Source: Glutamicibacter sp. MNS18
GTDB taxonomy: Bacteria; Actinomycetota; Actinomycetes; Actinomycetales; Micrococcaceae
Assembly: GCF_026107515.2 (NCBI RefSeq)
Contig: NZ_JAPCHW010000005.1
Location: 1 to 64,000, forward strand
Direction: 5' to 3'
DNA length: 64,000 bases
Shown: one piece after another, positions 8,682-16,815 of the stretch
How positions within the stretch are numbered: position 1 is the first letter of the stretch
Layout of the letters: each line of letters begins with the position of its first letter
Made by a program: the position numbers and the translations under genes
The notes under the pieces: model-generated
The model's database searches: none
Seen by the model: only the letters and a program-made list of their open reading frames with translations
What the model was told of the DNA's origin: nothing

Positions 8682-9910
8682 GCCAGGGACTCCCATGCGG
8701 TGCTGAAGAAATCCTCGTGCCCGAAGTTCCCGCTCTTCAGGGCGAGAGCGATAGGCCGTTTTTCCACCTCTGCGGTGGACCAGCAGACACCGGGTGCTAG
8801 TTCCGGTCCAATATGCAGGACCCCGATTCCTAGCTCGCGTACCACCGCACCGCTAGTTTCGCCACCGGCTACGACCAGCGCGGTGATTCCATGGGTGAGA
8901 AGCTTGCGGGCCAGTAACGCCATGACCTGTTCCACTGCTGGTGCCACCTCGGTGCCATCGACATGCTGCCGAACGTCGCGCAGGCTGCGGGCGGCGCAGA
9001 TCACCGGGGTACTGCCGGCCGGTTGGTCGGACACCCAGAGGGCCAGCCGCACGGCGGTGCCTTCGGGATCCGCCAGCGCGGTACTGATGTCAACTTGTCT
9101 CACTGGCTGCGTTTTGGAAACGTGCGCGACCTGCGCCAGGCTAGCGCGCGAAACACTCCCGCAGAGGATGGCGCCCCGACCGGAAGGCGGAGGCGTCCAA
9201 GAGTCATTTAGTGTGCCCGGCCCGCTCATCCCCAGAGCGAGACCCGATCCTCCGGAAACGAGTGTGTCTCCGGCGGTCGCTGCGGCAATGGTCCGCAAGT
9301 CCGTATCGTCGATGGCATCGATGACCACATACCGGTCCGTCGAGGCAGCGAGCACCTGGCGGAGGCGGGCGGGCCCCTGCCGCACTGTGGGTAGGGATAT
9401 TTCACCCACAGGGTGGGTGGATTGCGCTTGTAGCAAGGATGCCACCTTGGACTCGGTCATCGGCGTCAGGGGATGATCGCGCATTGAAGAATCCTCTAGC
9501 AGTTCGGATCCGACAAAGAGATGGCCTTGGTACACGGTGCGGCCATTGGCTGGCAGGGAAGGTACAGCAATACAGCGCGTGACACCCAGATCGTTGCAGA
9601 GGGCATCGAGAATGGGGCCGATATTCCCCCGGGGTGTCGAATCGAAGGTGGAGCAGTACTTGACGTAATACCGGGTGGCGCCCCACGCGCGCAGTCTTTG
9701 CAGGGCATTCCTGCTGGAAGTCACCGCCTCATCCAACGGGGCGGTGCGGGTTTTCAGTGCGATGACCACGGCATCCAGCCTCGATAGCTGTTCCGCCGGT
9801 AGATCGCCATCTTCAATGACCACGGCTACCTGATGCTTTGAGCGGCGCAGCATAGTTGCAACATCCGTGGCACCAGTAAAGTCATCGGCAATGATTCCGA
9901 GCACGGTCAT
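8678..9910 (-). CDS. otnK: 3-oxo-tetronate kinase (OtnK-like, DUF1537)
   Basis: A 410-residue four-carbon acid sugar kinase. It begins MTVLGIIADDFTGATD, the signature OtnK N-terminus (DDFTGATD at 9-16), with KYCSTFDSTPRGNIG at 84-98 and a C-terminal nucleotide-binding domain containing GGETSGAVV. OtnK phosphorylates 3-oxo-tetronates at C4. ATG 9910 is preferred over the frame-opening start at 9961 because the conserved motif begins there and AGGAAAGG lies directly upstream. It is the first gene of otnK-otnC-deoR. The window has no recognisable OtnI isomerase, so the entry step may be the divergent oxidoreductase. Confidence 0.9.
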   Translation of the reverse strand: MTVLGIIADDFTGATDVATMLRRSKHQVAVVIEDGDLPAEQLSRLDAVVIALKTRTAPLDEAVTSSRNALQRLRAWGATRYYVKYCSTFDSTPRGNIGPILDALCNDLGVTRCIAVPSLPANGRTVYQGHLFVGSELLEDSSMRDHPLTPMTESKVASLLQAQSTHPVGEISLPTVRQGPARLRQVLAASTDRYVVIDAIDDTDLRTIAAATAGDTLVSGGSGLALGMSGPGTLNDSWTPPPSGRGAILCGSVSRASLAQVAHVSKTQPVRQVDISTALADPEGTAVRLALWVSDQPAGSTPVICAARSLRDVRQHVDGTEVAPAVEQVMALLARKLLTHGITALVVAGGETSGAVVRELGIGVLHIGPELAPGVCWSTAEVEKRPIALALKSGNFGHEDFFSTAWESLA

Positions 9911-9993
9911 CCTTTCCTGGCCACGAAGGCCGATGGAGGTGCGGGGAATCGCCCGCAACACTTCAATAACACCACAATGTTAATATCTGATGC

Positions 9994-10016
9994 AATCTTG
10001 GAAGATTTTAGAATCT
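9994..10016. promoter_or_regulatory. Alternating half-sites in the otnK/oxidoreductase divergent promoter
   Basis: AATCT (9994-9998), AGATT (10003-10007) and AATCT (10012-10016) are spaced 4 bp apart and make two overlapping inverted repeats. They sit in the AT-rich 169-bp gap between divergent starts at 9910 and 10080. This is a plausible DeoR-type operator, but short arms make it tentative. Confidence 0.4.
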
Positions 10017-10079
10017 GTGGCAGAGTGATTCTCGGCACGTTCGAAGGTCGAATGTGCACACGACGAATGGGACCCCATC

Positions 10080-11459
10080 GTGATCATTTCCCACTCTGCC
10101 CGCGACCGGGCTCCCATCAGCATTGCGCTGACCGGGGCCAACGGCGGCTACGGGCGCACATTCCTGGCACAGCTTTCAAGTACGCCGGAAATTCGACCGG
10201 CAGTCCTTGTGGACCCCGATATTGACGGACTGCGTGACATGCTCGCCGAGTTGGGTATTGCACCGCAGGATGCAGTGGTCGCCCAGCATCCGGAAGATGC
10301 CCGGCGGATTTCCGACAGCGGCGCGATTGTCCTGGCCGCGGGCATGGCGGCCCTAGACTGGTCCTCAATCGACGTGCTGGTCGAGGCCTGCGGACATGTC
10401 GGGCACGGCTCGGCATATGCGCAGACGGCTCTAGAAAACGACACGCATGTGGTGATGGTTAGCAAGGAAGTCGATACGGTCGCCGGTGTTGAGCTGAACG
10501 CGCTCGCCGCGCGCAAGGGCCTGAGCTACCTTCCTGGTGACGGGGACCAGCCTGCCAACCTCCTGCGTCTGCTTGATTGGGTAGCCGCTGTCGGGCTGGA
10601 TATCGTCGCCATCGGCAAGGCTGGCGAGTATGACTTGTGCTTCGATCCCACCACGGGATACGTGGAGCAGGCTGGTGAGCTCCTGCACGCTCCGGAACTT
10701 GGCGAACTGTTGGAATTGGACAAAGATGTGGTCGGTCTGCTGGAACGCCGGGCGCAAGCCGTGGCACAGCTGAAGCGCTCTGCGGCAGCGGATGCTTGCG
10801 AAATGACCGTGGTGGGTCTGCGAACTGGTTTCGCCGCGGATGTTGAAACAATGCACTACCCGGTGGCGCGCATCAATGAGCTGGCCGATATCTATGCCAT
10901 GGAGAAGGACGGCGGACTGCTGCGCCAGGAAGGCGTCCTGGAAGTGTTTTCGGCACTGCGTCTGCCCGGGGAAGCGAGCTTTGCCGGGGGCGTGTTCGCC
11001 ATCGTGCGCACTGGCGACCCGGTGACCTGGGAGATCCTGCGCGGCAAGGGGCACGTGATCAGCCGCGACGGGCGCTACGCCTGCATCTACTGGCCGTACC
11101 ACTACATGGGCGTGGAGACAGCGCTGACGGTGCATGCAGCGATGGATCGCAGGTCGGTGCCTGCGGCCAAACCTGGCATCCTGCTTGCGGCGCGGGCCAG
11201 TGAGGACCTCCCGGCTGGAACCAGTCTGGCCGTAGCCGGCCACCATCATGAAATCACCGGGGTGGCCCCGGTGATGGTGGCACCCACCCCCGGTGCAGCG
11301 CCATTCTACCTATTGGACGGTACCACCCTGACCCGGAGCATAGCGGCCGGCGAGCTCATCGCGCTTGATGACGTGAGCGGCATCGATCCGCGGGCGTTGC
11401 AGCTTTATCTCGCCGGTGCATCGATTACCGAAACAACCAAGAATGGAGTGACTCAATGA
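10080..11459 (+). CDS. NAD-binding oxidoreductase with C-terminal SAF domain (COG4091-like)
   Basis: A 459-residue protein. An N-terminal Rossmann fold with IALTGANGGYG (15-25) is followed by a homoserine-dehydrogenase-like domain and, from about residue 350, an SAF domain of the type that binds acidic sugars or acts as a lid. Such proteins are often auto-named homoserine dehydrogenase, but no threonine/methionine genes are near. Divergent placement from otnK-otnC-deoR and coupling to a permease suggest it oxidises or isomerises a tetronate or branched sugar acid. The only usable start is GTG 10080; no clear ribosome site precedes it. The stop overlaps a 20-codon frame as ATGA. Confidence 0.8.
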   Translation: MIISHSARDRAPISIALTGANGGYGRTFLAQLSSTPEIRPAVLVDPDIDGLRDMLAELGIAPQDAVVAQHPEDARRISDSGAIVLAAGMAALDWSSIDVLVEACGHVGHGSAYAQTALENDTHVVMVSKEVDTVAGVELNALAARKGLSYLPGDGDQPANLLRLLDWVAAVGLDIVAIGKAGEYDLCFDPTTGYVEQAGELLHAPELGELLELDKDVVGLLERRAQAVAQLKRSAAADACEMTVVGLRTGFAADVETMHYPVARINELADIYAMEKDGGLLRQEGVLEVFSALRLPGEASFAGGVFAIVRTGDPVTWEILRGKGHVISRDGRYACIYWPYHYMGVETALTVHAAMDRRSVPAAKPGILLAARASEDLPAGTSLAVAGHHHEITGVAPVMVAPTPGAAPFYLLDGTTLTRSIAAGELIALDDVSGIDPRALQLYLAGASITETTKNGVTQ

Positions 11460-11518
11460 TGACGCCCACTTCCCGCACGGTTCAGAACCCGGCGGTCGTA
11501 GCAGAGGTCACGGTATGA
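11456..11518 (+). CDS. 20-codon intercistronic ORF coupled at both ends
   Basis: Encodes MMTPTSRTVQNPAVVAEVTV. Its ATG overlaps the TGA of the upstream oxidoreductase (ATGA at 11456-11459) and its own TGA overlaps the permease ATG (ATGA at 11515-11518). GGAG lies seven bases before its start and GAGG seven bases before the permease start. The arrangement fills the gap exactly, so it may act as a translational relay or leader peptide. It may also be a chance frame; the peptide has no recognisable motif. Confidence 0.4.
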   Translation: MMTPTSRTVQNPAVVAEVTV

Positions 11519-12885
11519 GCCCCGAAATTATCGCACTGATCGGCTTGGCGGCGGTATTCGCCATTGCCTCTATCCGCAATGTCCATATGGGCGCCCTGGC
11601 CCTGGTTGCTTCCTTCGTGATCGGCATTGGGGTCGTTGGGGAGAGCCTGGACGACGTGCTGGGAGGGTTTCCCGTCGACGCGCTGGTGATCCTGGTTGGT
11701 ATCACGTATCTCTTCGGGTTGGCGCATCAAACCGGTACCATCGACTGGCTGGTCAATCGTTCCCTGGGACTGATCGGCAACCGTGTTGCCCTGCTGCCCT
11801 GGGCGTTGTGGGCCATTGCCACCCTGGTGGCCTGCATGGGCACCTCCCACGCTGCCTTCGCCGTTGTCCCTATCGCGATGGCACTGGCGCATAGCCATAG
11901 GATCAATTCGACCCTCATGGGCCTGGCCATGAGCTCGGCTATCGTTGGCGGTGCCTTGGCGCCGACCAGTATCGTCGGAATCACCGTGCAAACTGTCGCT
12001 CGGCAGGCCAACCTTCCTTACAACGCTGGGCTCATGTTTGCACTGTCCATTGGGATCAACGTCCTGGTGGTGACCGTTGCCTTCTTCCTCTTCGGCGGAC
12101 GGGAACTGATCGAGCGAACCCGCGAGGCCTCCAAGGCGGCCAGTGCTTCGACGAAGCCGGTCGTGGACGATGGGGCAGGTGGCCGGCCTTCGGCTGGCGT
12201 GCGCGGTAGCGTGGGAACGCAGACGCTGACCCGTGTGCCGACGCAATTGGAGGCTGCCCCGGCCAAGGAACCGATGACTGCGATGCAGGGTCTGGTCATA
12301 GCTTCGATTTTCGTCCTGGTCGGTGGCTTCTTCACTCTGACCATGCTCGATGTGGATGTGAATCTCGGAGTCGTCGCTTTGACGATTGCCGTGGTCATTG
12401 CGCTCATCGATCCGGATGTCGGTCGCAAGGCCATGACCCGCATTGACTGGGGCACAACACTCCTGCTGGGCGGCATCATCACCTATGTCGGTGTCTTGAC
12501 CCGCTTGGGTGCGATTGATCAACTGGGCGAGCTTGCCCGATCGGTGAGTCAACCGCTCCTGGCGGCCCTGGTCATTTGCGTTATTGCCGCTCTGGTCTCC
12601 GCTTTCGCCTCGACCATCGGGATCATTGGCGCGTTGATCCCCCTTGCAGTACCGCTGCTGGTGCCTGGAGGTGGGCTGGAAGCGACCTATTTCATCTACG
12701 CTCTGGCCATTTCTGCATCGCTAGTCGACTGTGCGCCATTCGGTACGACCGGCGCGACTATTGTCGCCTCAACCGTCGAGGAGCATCGACCTCGGGTTAA
12801 TCGGAATCTGACGATCTGGGGATTGTCAATGGTGGTCATCGGCCCTGTTGTCACCCTTGCGGTGCTCGTGGTTCCCTTCCTCTAG
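11515..12885 (+). CDS. SLC13/MatC-type anion permease
   Basis: A 456-residue membrane protein with about 11-12 hydrophobic segments in two halves. The halves are joined by a hydrophilic, Ala/Ser/Pro-rich loop at about residues 198-258. The N-terminal half resembles the dicarboxylate carrier MatC N-terminal domain (NVHMGALALVASFVIG); both halves have small-residue re-entrant segments (TSHAAFAVVP, FASTIGIIGALIPLA). Family members carry di- and hydroxy-carboxylates. It follows the SAF oxidoreductase, so it probably imports the tetronate or related acid handled by that enzyme and otnK/otnC. Confidence 0.88.
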   Translation: MSPEIIALIGLAAVFAIASIRNVHMGALALVASFVIGIGVVGESLDDVLGGFPVDALVILVGITYLFGLAHQTGTIDWLVNRSLGLIGNRVALLPWALWAIATLVACMGTSHAAFAVVPIAMALAHSHRINSTLMGLAMSSAIVGGALAPTSIVGITVQTVARQANLPYNAGLMFALSIGINVLVVTVAFFLFGGRELIERTREASKAASASTKPVVDDGAGGRPSAGVRGSVGTQTLTRVPTQLEAAPAKEPMTAMQGLVIASIFVLVGGFFTLTMLDVDVNLGVVALTIAVVIALIDPDVGRKAMTRIDWGTTLLLGGIITYVGVLTRLGAIDQLGELARSVSQPLLAALVICVIAALVSAFASTIGIIGALIPLAVPLLVPGGGLEATYFIYALAISASLVDCAPFGTTGATIVASTVEEHRPRVNRNLTIWGLSMVVIGPVVTLAVLVVPFL

Positions 12886-12962
12886 GCGGGTATCAGCCGA
12901 ACCACGGATATATCGCCGTGAAAGTGGCTGGAAATGCCGGAAGCTGGATGCAGATTGTCGCG

Positions 12963-13005
12963 AAAGACCCCTTGACCGGGAATGGTTTCAGGTCAAGGGG
13001 TCTTT
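12963..13005. terminator. Strong hairpin terminator
   Basis: A perfect 15-bp stem, AAAGACCCCTTGACC (12963-12977) with its complement at 12991-13005, and a 13-nt loop. The 3' arm ends in TCTTT plus one more T, as in a factor-independent terminator. It ends the permease transcript. The remaining 13006-13223 before the convergent lacI gene shows nothing I can support. Confidence 0.88.
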
Positions 13006-13223
13006 TGGTGCAATTCACGCACACGCTCCGGGGTGGGTGCGTCGGCGTCCAGTCGTCTGCGCGGGTGCAGTCAGGGGCCACGTTTCCTTCCACCCCTTCG
13101 GGAACAACCGGACCGTTGGCCCTTGGCGGGATCGTCAGGCTGTCCTGCTCAGGCAGGAGTTGTTGCCTTACGGACATGGGCTGGCTGTCACGCTTTCACG
13201 TCGGAGGCCCAGTTCATTTGAAG

Positions 13224-14267
13224 CTAACGGCGTGCCGGGAGAGAATCCCGCTCGATCAGCGGCATGGGAACCAGATGCTCGTCGGCGGTGAGCTGGCCCC
13301 CAAGTAGCAGTTCCACCGCTTTTTCACCCATCTGTTCGTAGGGTAGGCGCACGGTGGTCAACGCCGGACGAAGATAGGCGGCGATATCCTCGTCATCGAA
13401 GGAAATCACCGGCATATCGATTCCGGGACGCAACCCGTGCTCGGCCAAGGCCTGATAGGCGCCCATGGCCACCCGGTCGTTGGCGCAGATCAGTGCCTGG
13501 GGTGGCTGGTTGCCGGCGAGCATGGCTCGGGTGGCGGTGAACCCGTCGGACGGGTTCCAGTCCTCCAGCTCCCATTGCCCGGTGATACCGATTCCCTCCG
13601 CGGCCAGCGCCTGAGTCAGTCCGGCAAAGCGGCGGGTGATGCTCGGATAGCTTTCCGGGTGCAATGTGGCGCGGCGGTGGGTGCCGATCAGTGCGACCCG
13701 GGTGATCGCCGCCTGTTGCAGGCGGTGGGCCACGGTGGATCCGGCAGCGAATTCATCGGGCATGATGCAGGTGCGCGGCTGGGTGTCGTGGCCGTTGACC
13801 AGCACCACGGGCACTTCCGATTCCAGCCCGGGCAGTTCGCGCAGGCGAGAGTCCATGAATCCCAGGATCAGCCCGTCGACTTCGCGGTGGCTCATCTGGG
13901 CAATGGCTTGGCGCAGTTCGGGTTCCTCGCCGAAGGTCTCGGCCATCAGCACCGTGTGATCGTGTTGCTTGGCGGCTCGCAGGATCCCGGTGATCATCCC
14001 GGAGGCGAATCGGGTGACGGTGACTTGTTCGGAAATGAAGCCGAGCGTGCGGGTCTTGCCAAAGCGCAGGGACTGGGCGGCCAGGTTTGGGCGATAGCCC
14101 AGGTCATTGGCGGTTTGTCGGACCCGTGCGGCGGTCTGCTCGGAGATCCGGGAGTCTGGGCGGTTGTTCAGGATGAGACTCACCGCGGTCTTGGACACCC
14201 CGCTGGCGGCCGCGACGTCGGCCAGGGTGACTCGTCTGGTTTTCGGTGTGCTCACGTCTACTTTCAT
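13224..14267 (-). CDS. LacI-family repressor of the fructoside operon
   Basis: A 347-residue LacI/GalR protein. The DNA-binding headpiece (residues 12-65) contains VTLADVAAASGVSKTAVSLI and the hinge helix NLAAQSLRFG; the periplasmic-binding-protein core includes DGLILGFMDSR, ALICANDRVAMGAYQAL and VISFDDEDIAAYL. It is divergent from the GH32-fructokinase-permease genes and a perfect 22-bp palindrome lies in between, so it probably represses that operon and responds to a fructoside or fructose phosphate. No other LacI protein is in the window. Confidence 0.92.
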   Translation of the reverse strand: MKVDVSTPKTRRVTLADVAAASGVSKTAVSLILNNRPDSRISEQTAARVRQTANDLGYRPNLAAQSLRFGKTRTLGFISEQVTVTRFASGMITGILRAAKQHDHTVLMAETFGEEPELRQAIAQMSHREVDGLILGFMDSRLRELPGLESEVPVVLVNGHDTQPRTCIMPDEFAAGSTVAHRLQQAAITRVALIGTHRRATLHPESYPSITRRFAGLTQALAAEGIGITGQWELEDWNPSDGFTATRAMLAGNQPPQALICANDRVAMGAYQALAEHGLRPGIDMPVISFDDEDIAAYLRPALTTVRLPYEQMGEKAVELLLGGQLTADEHLVPMPLIERDSLPARR

Positions 14268-14331
14268 TCCACGGATCCGTTGTCTTCGAGCCTAGCCTAT
14301 TGCCCTGCGCCGAAAGGCGGTGTTACAGTTT

Positions 14332-14353
14332 GGTGCTAAATGCATTTAGCACC
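14332..14353. promoter_or_regulatory. LacI-type operator, perfect 22-bp palindrome
   Basis: GGTGCTAAATG followed directly by its exact reverse complement CATTTAGCACC. It lies 26 bp before the GH32 start codon and 64 bp before the lacI start, in the divergent promoter. Perfect symmetry over 22 bp makes it the best operator candidate in the window. Confidence 0.88.
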
Positions 14354-14379
14354 GACTGTCATCAGCGTGGAGGAACAGC

Positions 14380-15879
14380 GTGAGCGATCAGAGACAGACA
14401 ACCTTTCAGCGGCCGGCGAGGCATTTCGCGCCGCACTCCCATTGGATGAACGATCCCAACGGACTGTTCTACCATGAGGGGGTCTACCACCTGTACTTCC
14501 AGTACAACCCGTACGGCATTGGCCACGGGAACATGTCCTGGGGGCACGCAACCAGCCGTGACCTGGTCACCTGGGAAGAACACGAGGTGGCGATCCTGTG
14601 CGATGACCAAGCCGATATCTTCTCCGGTTCCATTGTGGTGGATGAGCACAACACCAGTGGGCTGGGCGTGGGTGGAACCGCACCGGTCATTGCCCTGTAC
14701 ACCGCCGCGGCCACCGATGGGCGCAACCAGTCCCAGGCCTTGGCCTACTCCACCGATGGCGGCATGAGCTTCACCAAGTTCGCCGGAAACCCGGTACTTG
14801 ACCGCGGGTCCAGGGACTTCCGGGATCCCAAGGTCTTCCGCTACGCGGGGCCGGCCGGGAACTACTGGGTCATGGTGGCCGTGGAAGCTGCAGACCACCA
14901 GGTGGTCTTCTACCGTTCGGAGAACCTGATCGACTGGGAATTGCTCTCCGATTTCGGGCCGCAGGCCGCCATGGGAGGGGTCTGGGAATGCCCGGACCTG
15001 TTCGAACTGCCAGTGCAGGGCACCGGGGAGAAGAAGTGGGTGCTGCTGGTATCGCTGAACCCCGGCGGTGTGGCCGGAGGCTCGGGCACCCAATATTTCA
15101 TCGGCGACTTCGACGGCACGCACTTCATCCCGGAGAGCCCGCGACCGGCGTGGCCGGGCACCGACTACGACCAGCTGAGCGCCGGTTTCTGGCTGGACTG
15201 GGGACGGGACTTCTACGCCGGGGTTTCCTTCCATGGACTACCTGACAACCAGCGCACACTGCTGGCCTGGATGAGCAATTGGGACTACGCCCGCCAGCTG
15301 CCGCACGGCGGGTGGCGCGGTTCCATGAGCGCGGCACGCACCCTGGACCTGGTTCGCGCCGATGGCGCCGTGCAGATCCGCCAGCGTCTTCTCACCGGTG
15401 CGAGTGAAACCGCGGCACGCCGGGGCCTGCAGGGCCGGGCCGGAAGCAGCCTACGGCTGGATCTGGGCTCCCCGACGCTGATCAACCTGCAACTGGATAT
15501 GTCGCAGCTCCCGCAGGACGGGACCCCCAGCACCGTGCGTTTCTATCGTGAAGATGGAAGCCTGATCAGCACCGTGCACGTGGAAGTCGGGCAGATCCGC
15601 CATGAGCGACCGGGCGGGCTGGTGGACCATGACCTGTACGCCTCGACCCAGCGCATGCCGCTACCCCAGCCCGGCCAGGCACTGGAGGTGGACCTGCTGC
15701 TGGACCACGGGTCGGTGGAGATCCTGGCTGCCGGCGGTCTGCGCTCGCTCACCGACCAACTGACCGGAGAAAACGTGGCCCACCATGCGGCGCTGGACCT
15801 GGGGCATCATGCCGATATCCGGGTCACCGCACTGGATAGCAGCGGCGACACCGTACTTGGGACAGGACTGCTGGCATGA
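14380..15879 (+). CDS. Glycoside hydrolase family 32 (beta-fructofuranosidase / levanase-type)
   Basis: A 499-residue GH32 enzyme. The five-bladed propeller domain carries WMNDPNG (22-28; nucleophile Asp25), FRDPKVF with Asp149, and WECPDLF with acid/base Glu203. A C-terminal beta-sandwich runs from about residue 350. It hydrolyses terminal fructosyl units of sucrose, inulin- or levan-type oligosaccharides. There is no signal peptide, so it acts in the cytoplasm on imported saccharides. Start GTG 14380 follows GGAGGA by five bases. Its stop overlaps the fructokinase start as ATGA. Confidence 0.94.
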   Translation: MSDQRQTTFQRPARHFAPHSHWMNDPNGLFYHEGVYHLYFQYNPYGIGHGNMSWGHATSRDLVTWEEHEVAILCDDQADIFSGSIVVDEHNTSGLGVGGTAPVIALYTAAATDGRNQSQALAYSTDGGMSFTKFAGNPVLDRGSRDFRDPKVFRYAGPAGNYWVMVAVEAADHQVVFYRSENLIDWELLSDFGPQAAMGGVWECPDLFELPVQGTGEKKWVLLVSLNPGGVAGGSGTQYFIGDFDGTHFIPESPRPAWPGTDYDQLSAGFWLDWGRDFYAGVSFHGLPDNQRTLLAWMSNWDYARQLPHGGWRGSMSAARTLDLVRADGAVQIRQRLLTGASETAARRGLQGRAGSSLRLDLGSPTLINLQLDMSQLPQDGTPSTVRFYREDGSLISTVHVEVGQIRHERPGGLVDHDLYASTQRMPLPQPGQALEVDLLLDHGSVEILAAGGLRSLTDQLTGENVAHHAALDLGHHADIRVTALDSSGDTVLGTGLLA

Positions 15880-16799
15880 GTGCGATCGTGATGGGCGAGT
15901 CCCTGGTGGACGTGGTGGCCGGGAAGGCACACCCGGGCGGTTCGCCACTGAATGTGGCGGTTGGACTGGCCCGCCTGGGACACCAGGTGCGGTTCCACAC
16001 GGAATTCGGCACCGACACGAATGGCCGGCTGGTGGCAGAACACCTGGCCGCCTCCTCGGTGGCGGTAGCCGAAGGCAGTGTCACCGAGCGTCCGACCTCC
16101 GTGGCCGTGGTGGAGATGGATGAACACTCCAACGCCCACTACAGCTTCACGATCCAGCAGCAACTGCCGCCCCTGGAGATGCAGCATGCCCCGCAGCTGC
16201 TACACGCCGGTTCCATTGCCGCATGGATCGAGCCTTCCGGCGAACAGATCCTCCGGGCCTTTGCCCAGGCCGATACCCGGACCTTGCGCAGCTATGACCC
16301 GAACCTACGCCCTGCCCTGGTGGGGGACCGCCCTGCGGCCCTGGAACGGATCGAACACCTGATGTCGTTAAGCCATATCGTCAAGCTCAGCGACGAGGAC
16401 GCGCAGTGGCTCTACCCGCAACTGGAAGAACACCAGGTGCTGGCACATGTGGCCGGCCTCGGGCCGGCCCTGGTGGTACTCACCTGCGGGGAACGCGGGG
16501 CGCTGTGCTGGAGTTCGGGAACCCTGTCGCAGCTGCCCGCCATCCCGGCCACCGTGCGTGACACCATCGGGGCAGGGGACGCGTTCATGTCCGGGCTGCT
16601 GCACGCGGTCCTGGACAGCCCCGCACTGGTGGCCGCGCTGCATGCGCGGCAACCACTGGACCCGGTACAGGTGCGCCGGGCCGTGACCCAGGCGCTGTGC
16701 TCGGCCGCGCTGACGGTGGCCCGCACCGGTGCGAACCCGCCGTGGGCCGAGGAACTGTCCAATGCCGCCGGTCGGCACCTGTCCTCCCCTTCCGCATAA
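15876..16799 (+). CDS. Fructokinase, PfkB family
   Basis: A 307-residue PfkB/ribokinase-fold carbohydrate kinase with the N-terminal Gly motif HPGGSPLNVAVGLARLG and the C-terminal motif DTIGAGDAF, where Asp235 is the catalytic base. It would phosphorylate fructose released by GH32. The start ATG overlaps the GH32 stop (ATGA), implying translational coupling. The order hydrolase-kinase-permease under a LacI protein parallels csc-type non-PTS sucrose systems. Confidence 0.9.
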   Translation: MSAIVMGESLVDVVAGKAHPGGSPLNVAVGLARLGHQVRFHTEFGTDTNGRLVAEHLAASSVAVAEGSVTERPTSVAVVEMDEHSNAHYSFTIQQQLPPLEMQHAPQLLHAGSIAAWIEPSGEQILRAFAQADTRTLRSYDPNLRPALVGDRPAALERIEHLMSLSHIVKLSDEDAQWLYPQLEEHQVLAHVAGLGPALVVLTCGERGALCWSSGTLSQLPAIPATVRDTIGAGDAFMSGLLHAVLDSPALVAALHARQPLDPVQVRRAVTQALCSAALTVARTGANPPWAEELSNAAGRHLSSPSA

Positions 16800-16815
16800 C
16801 CCCCAGGAACCGGTC

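Noticed and set aside
12893-13307. Short frames on both strands between the MatC-like permease and lacI
   Set aside because: They cross the terminator hairpin, lack ribosome sites and have no recognisable content.
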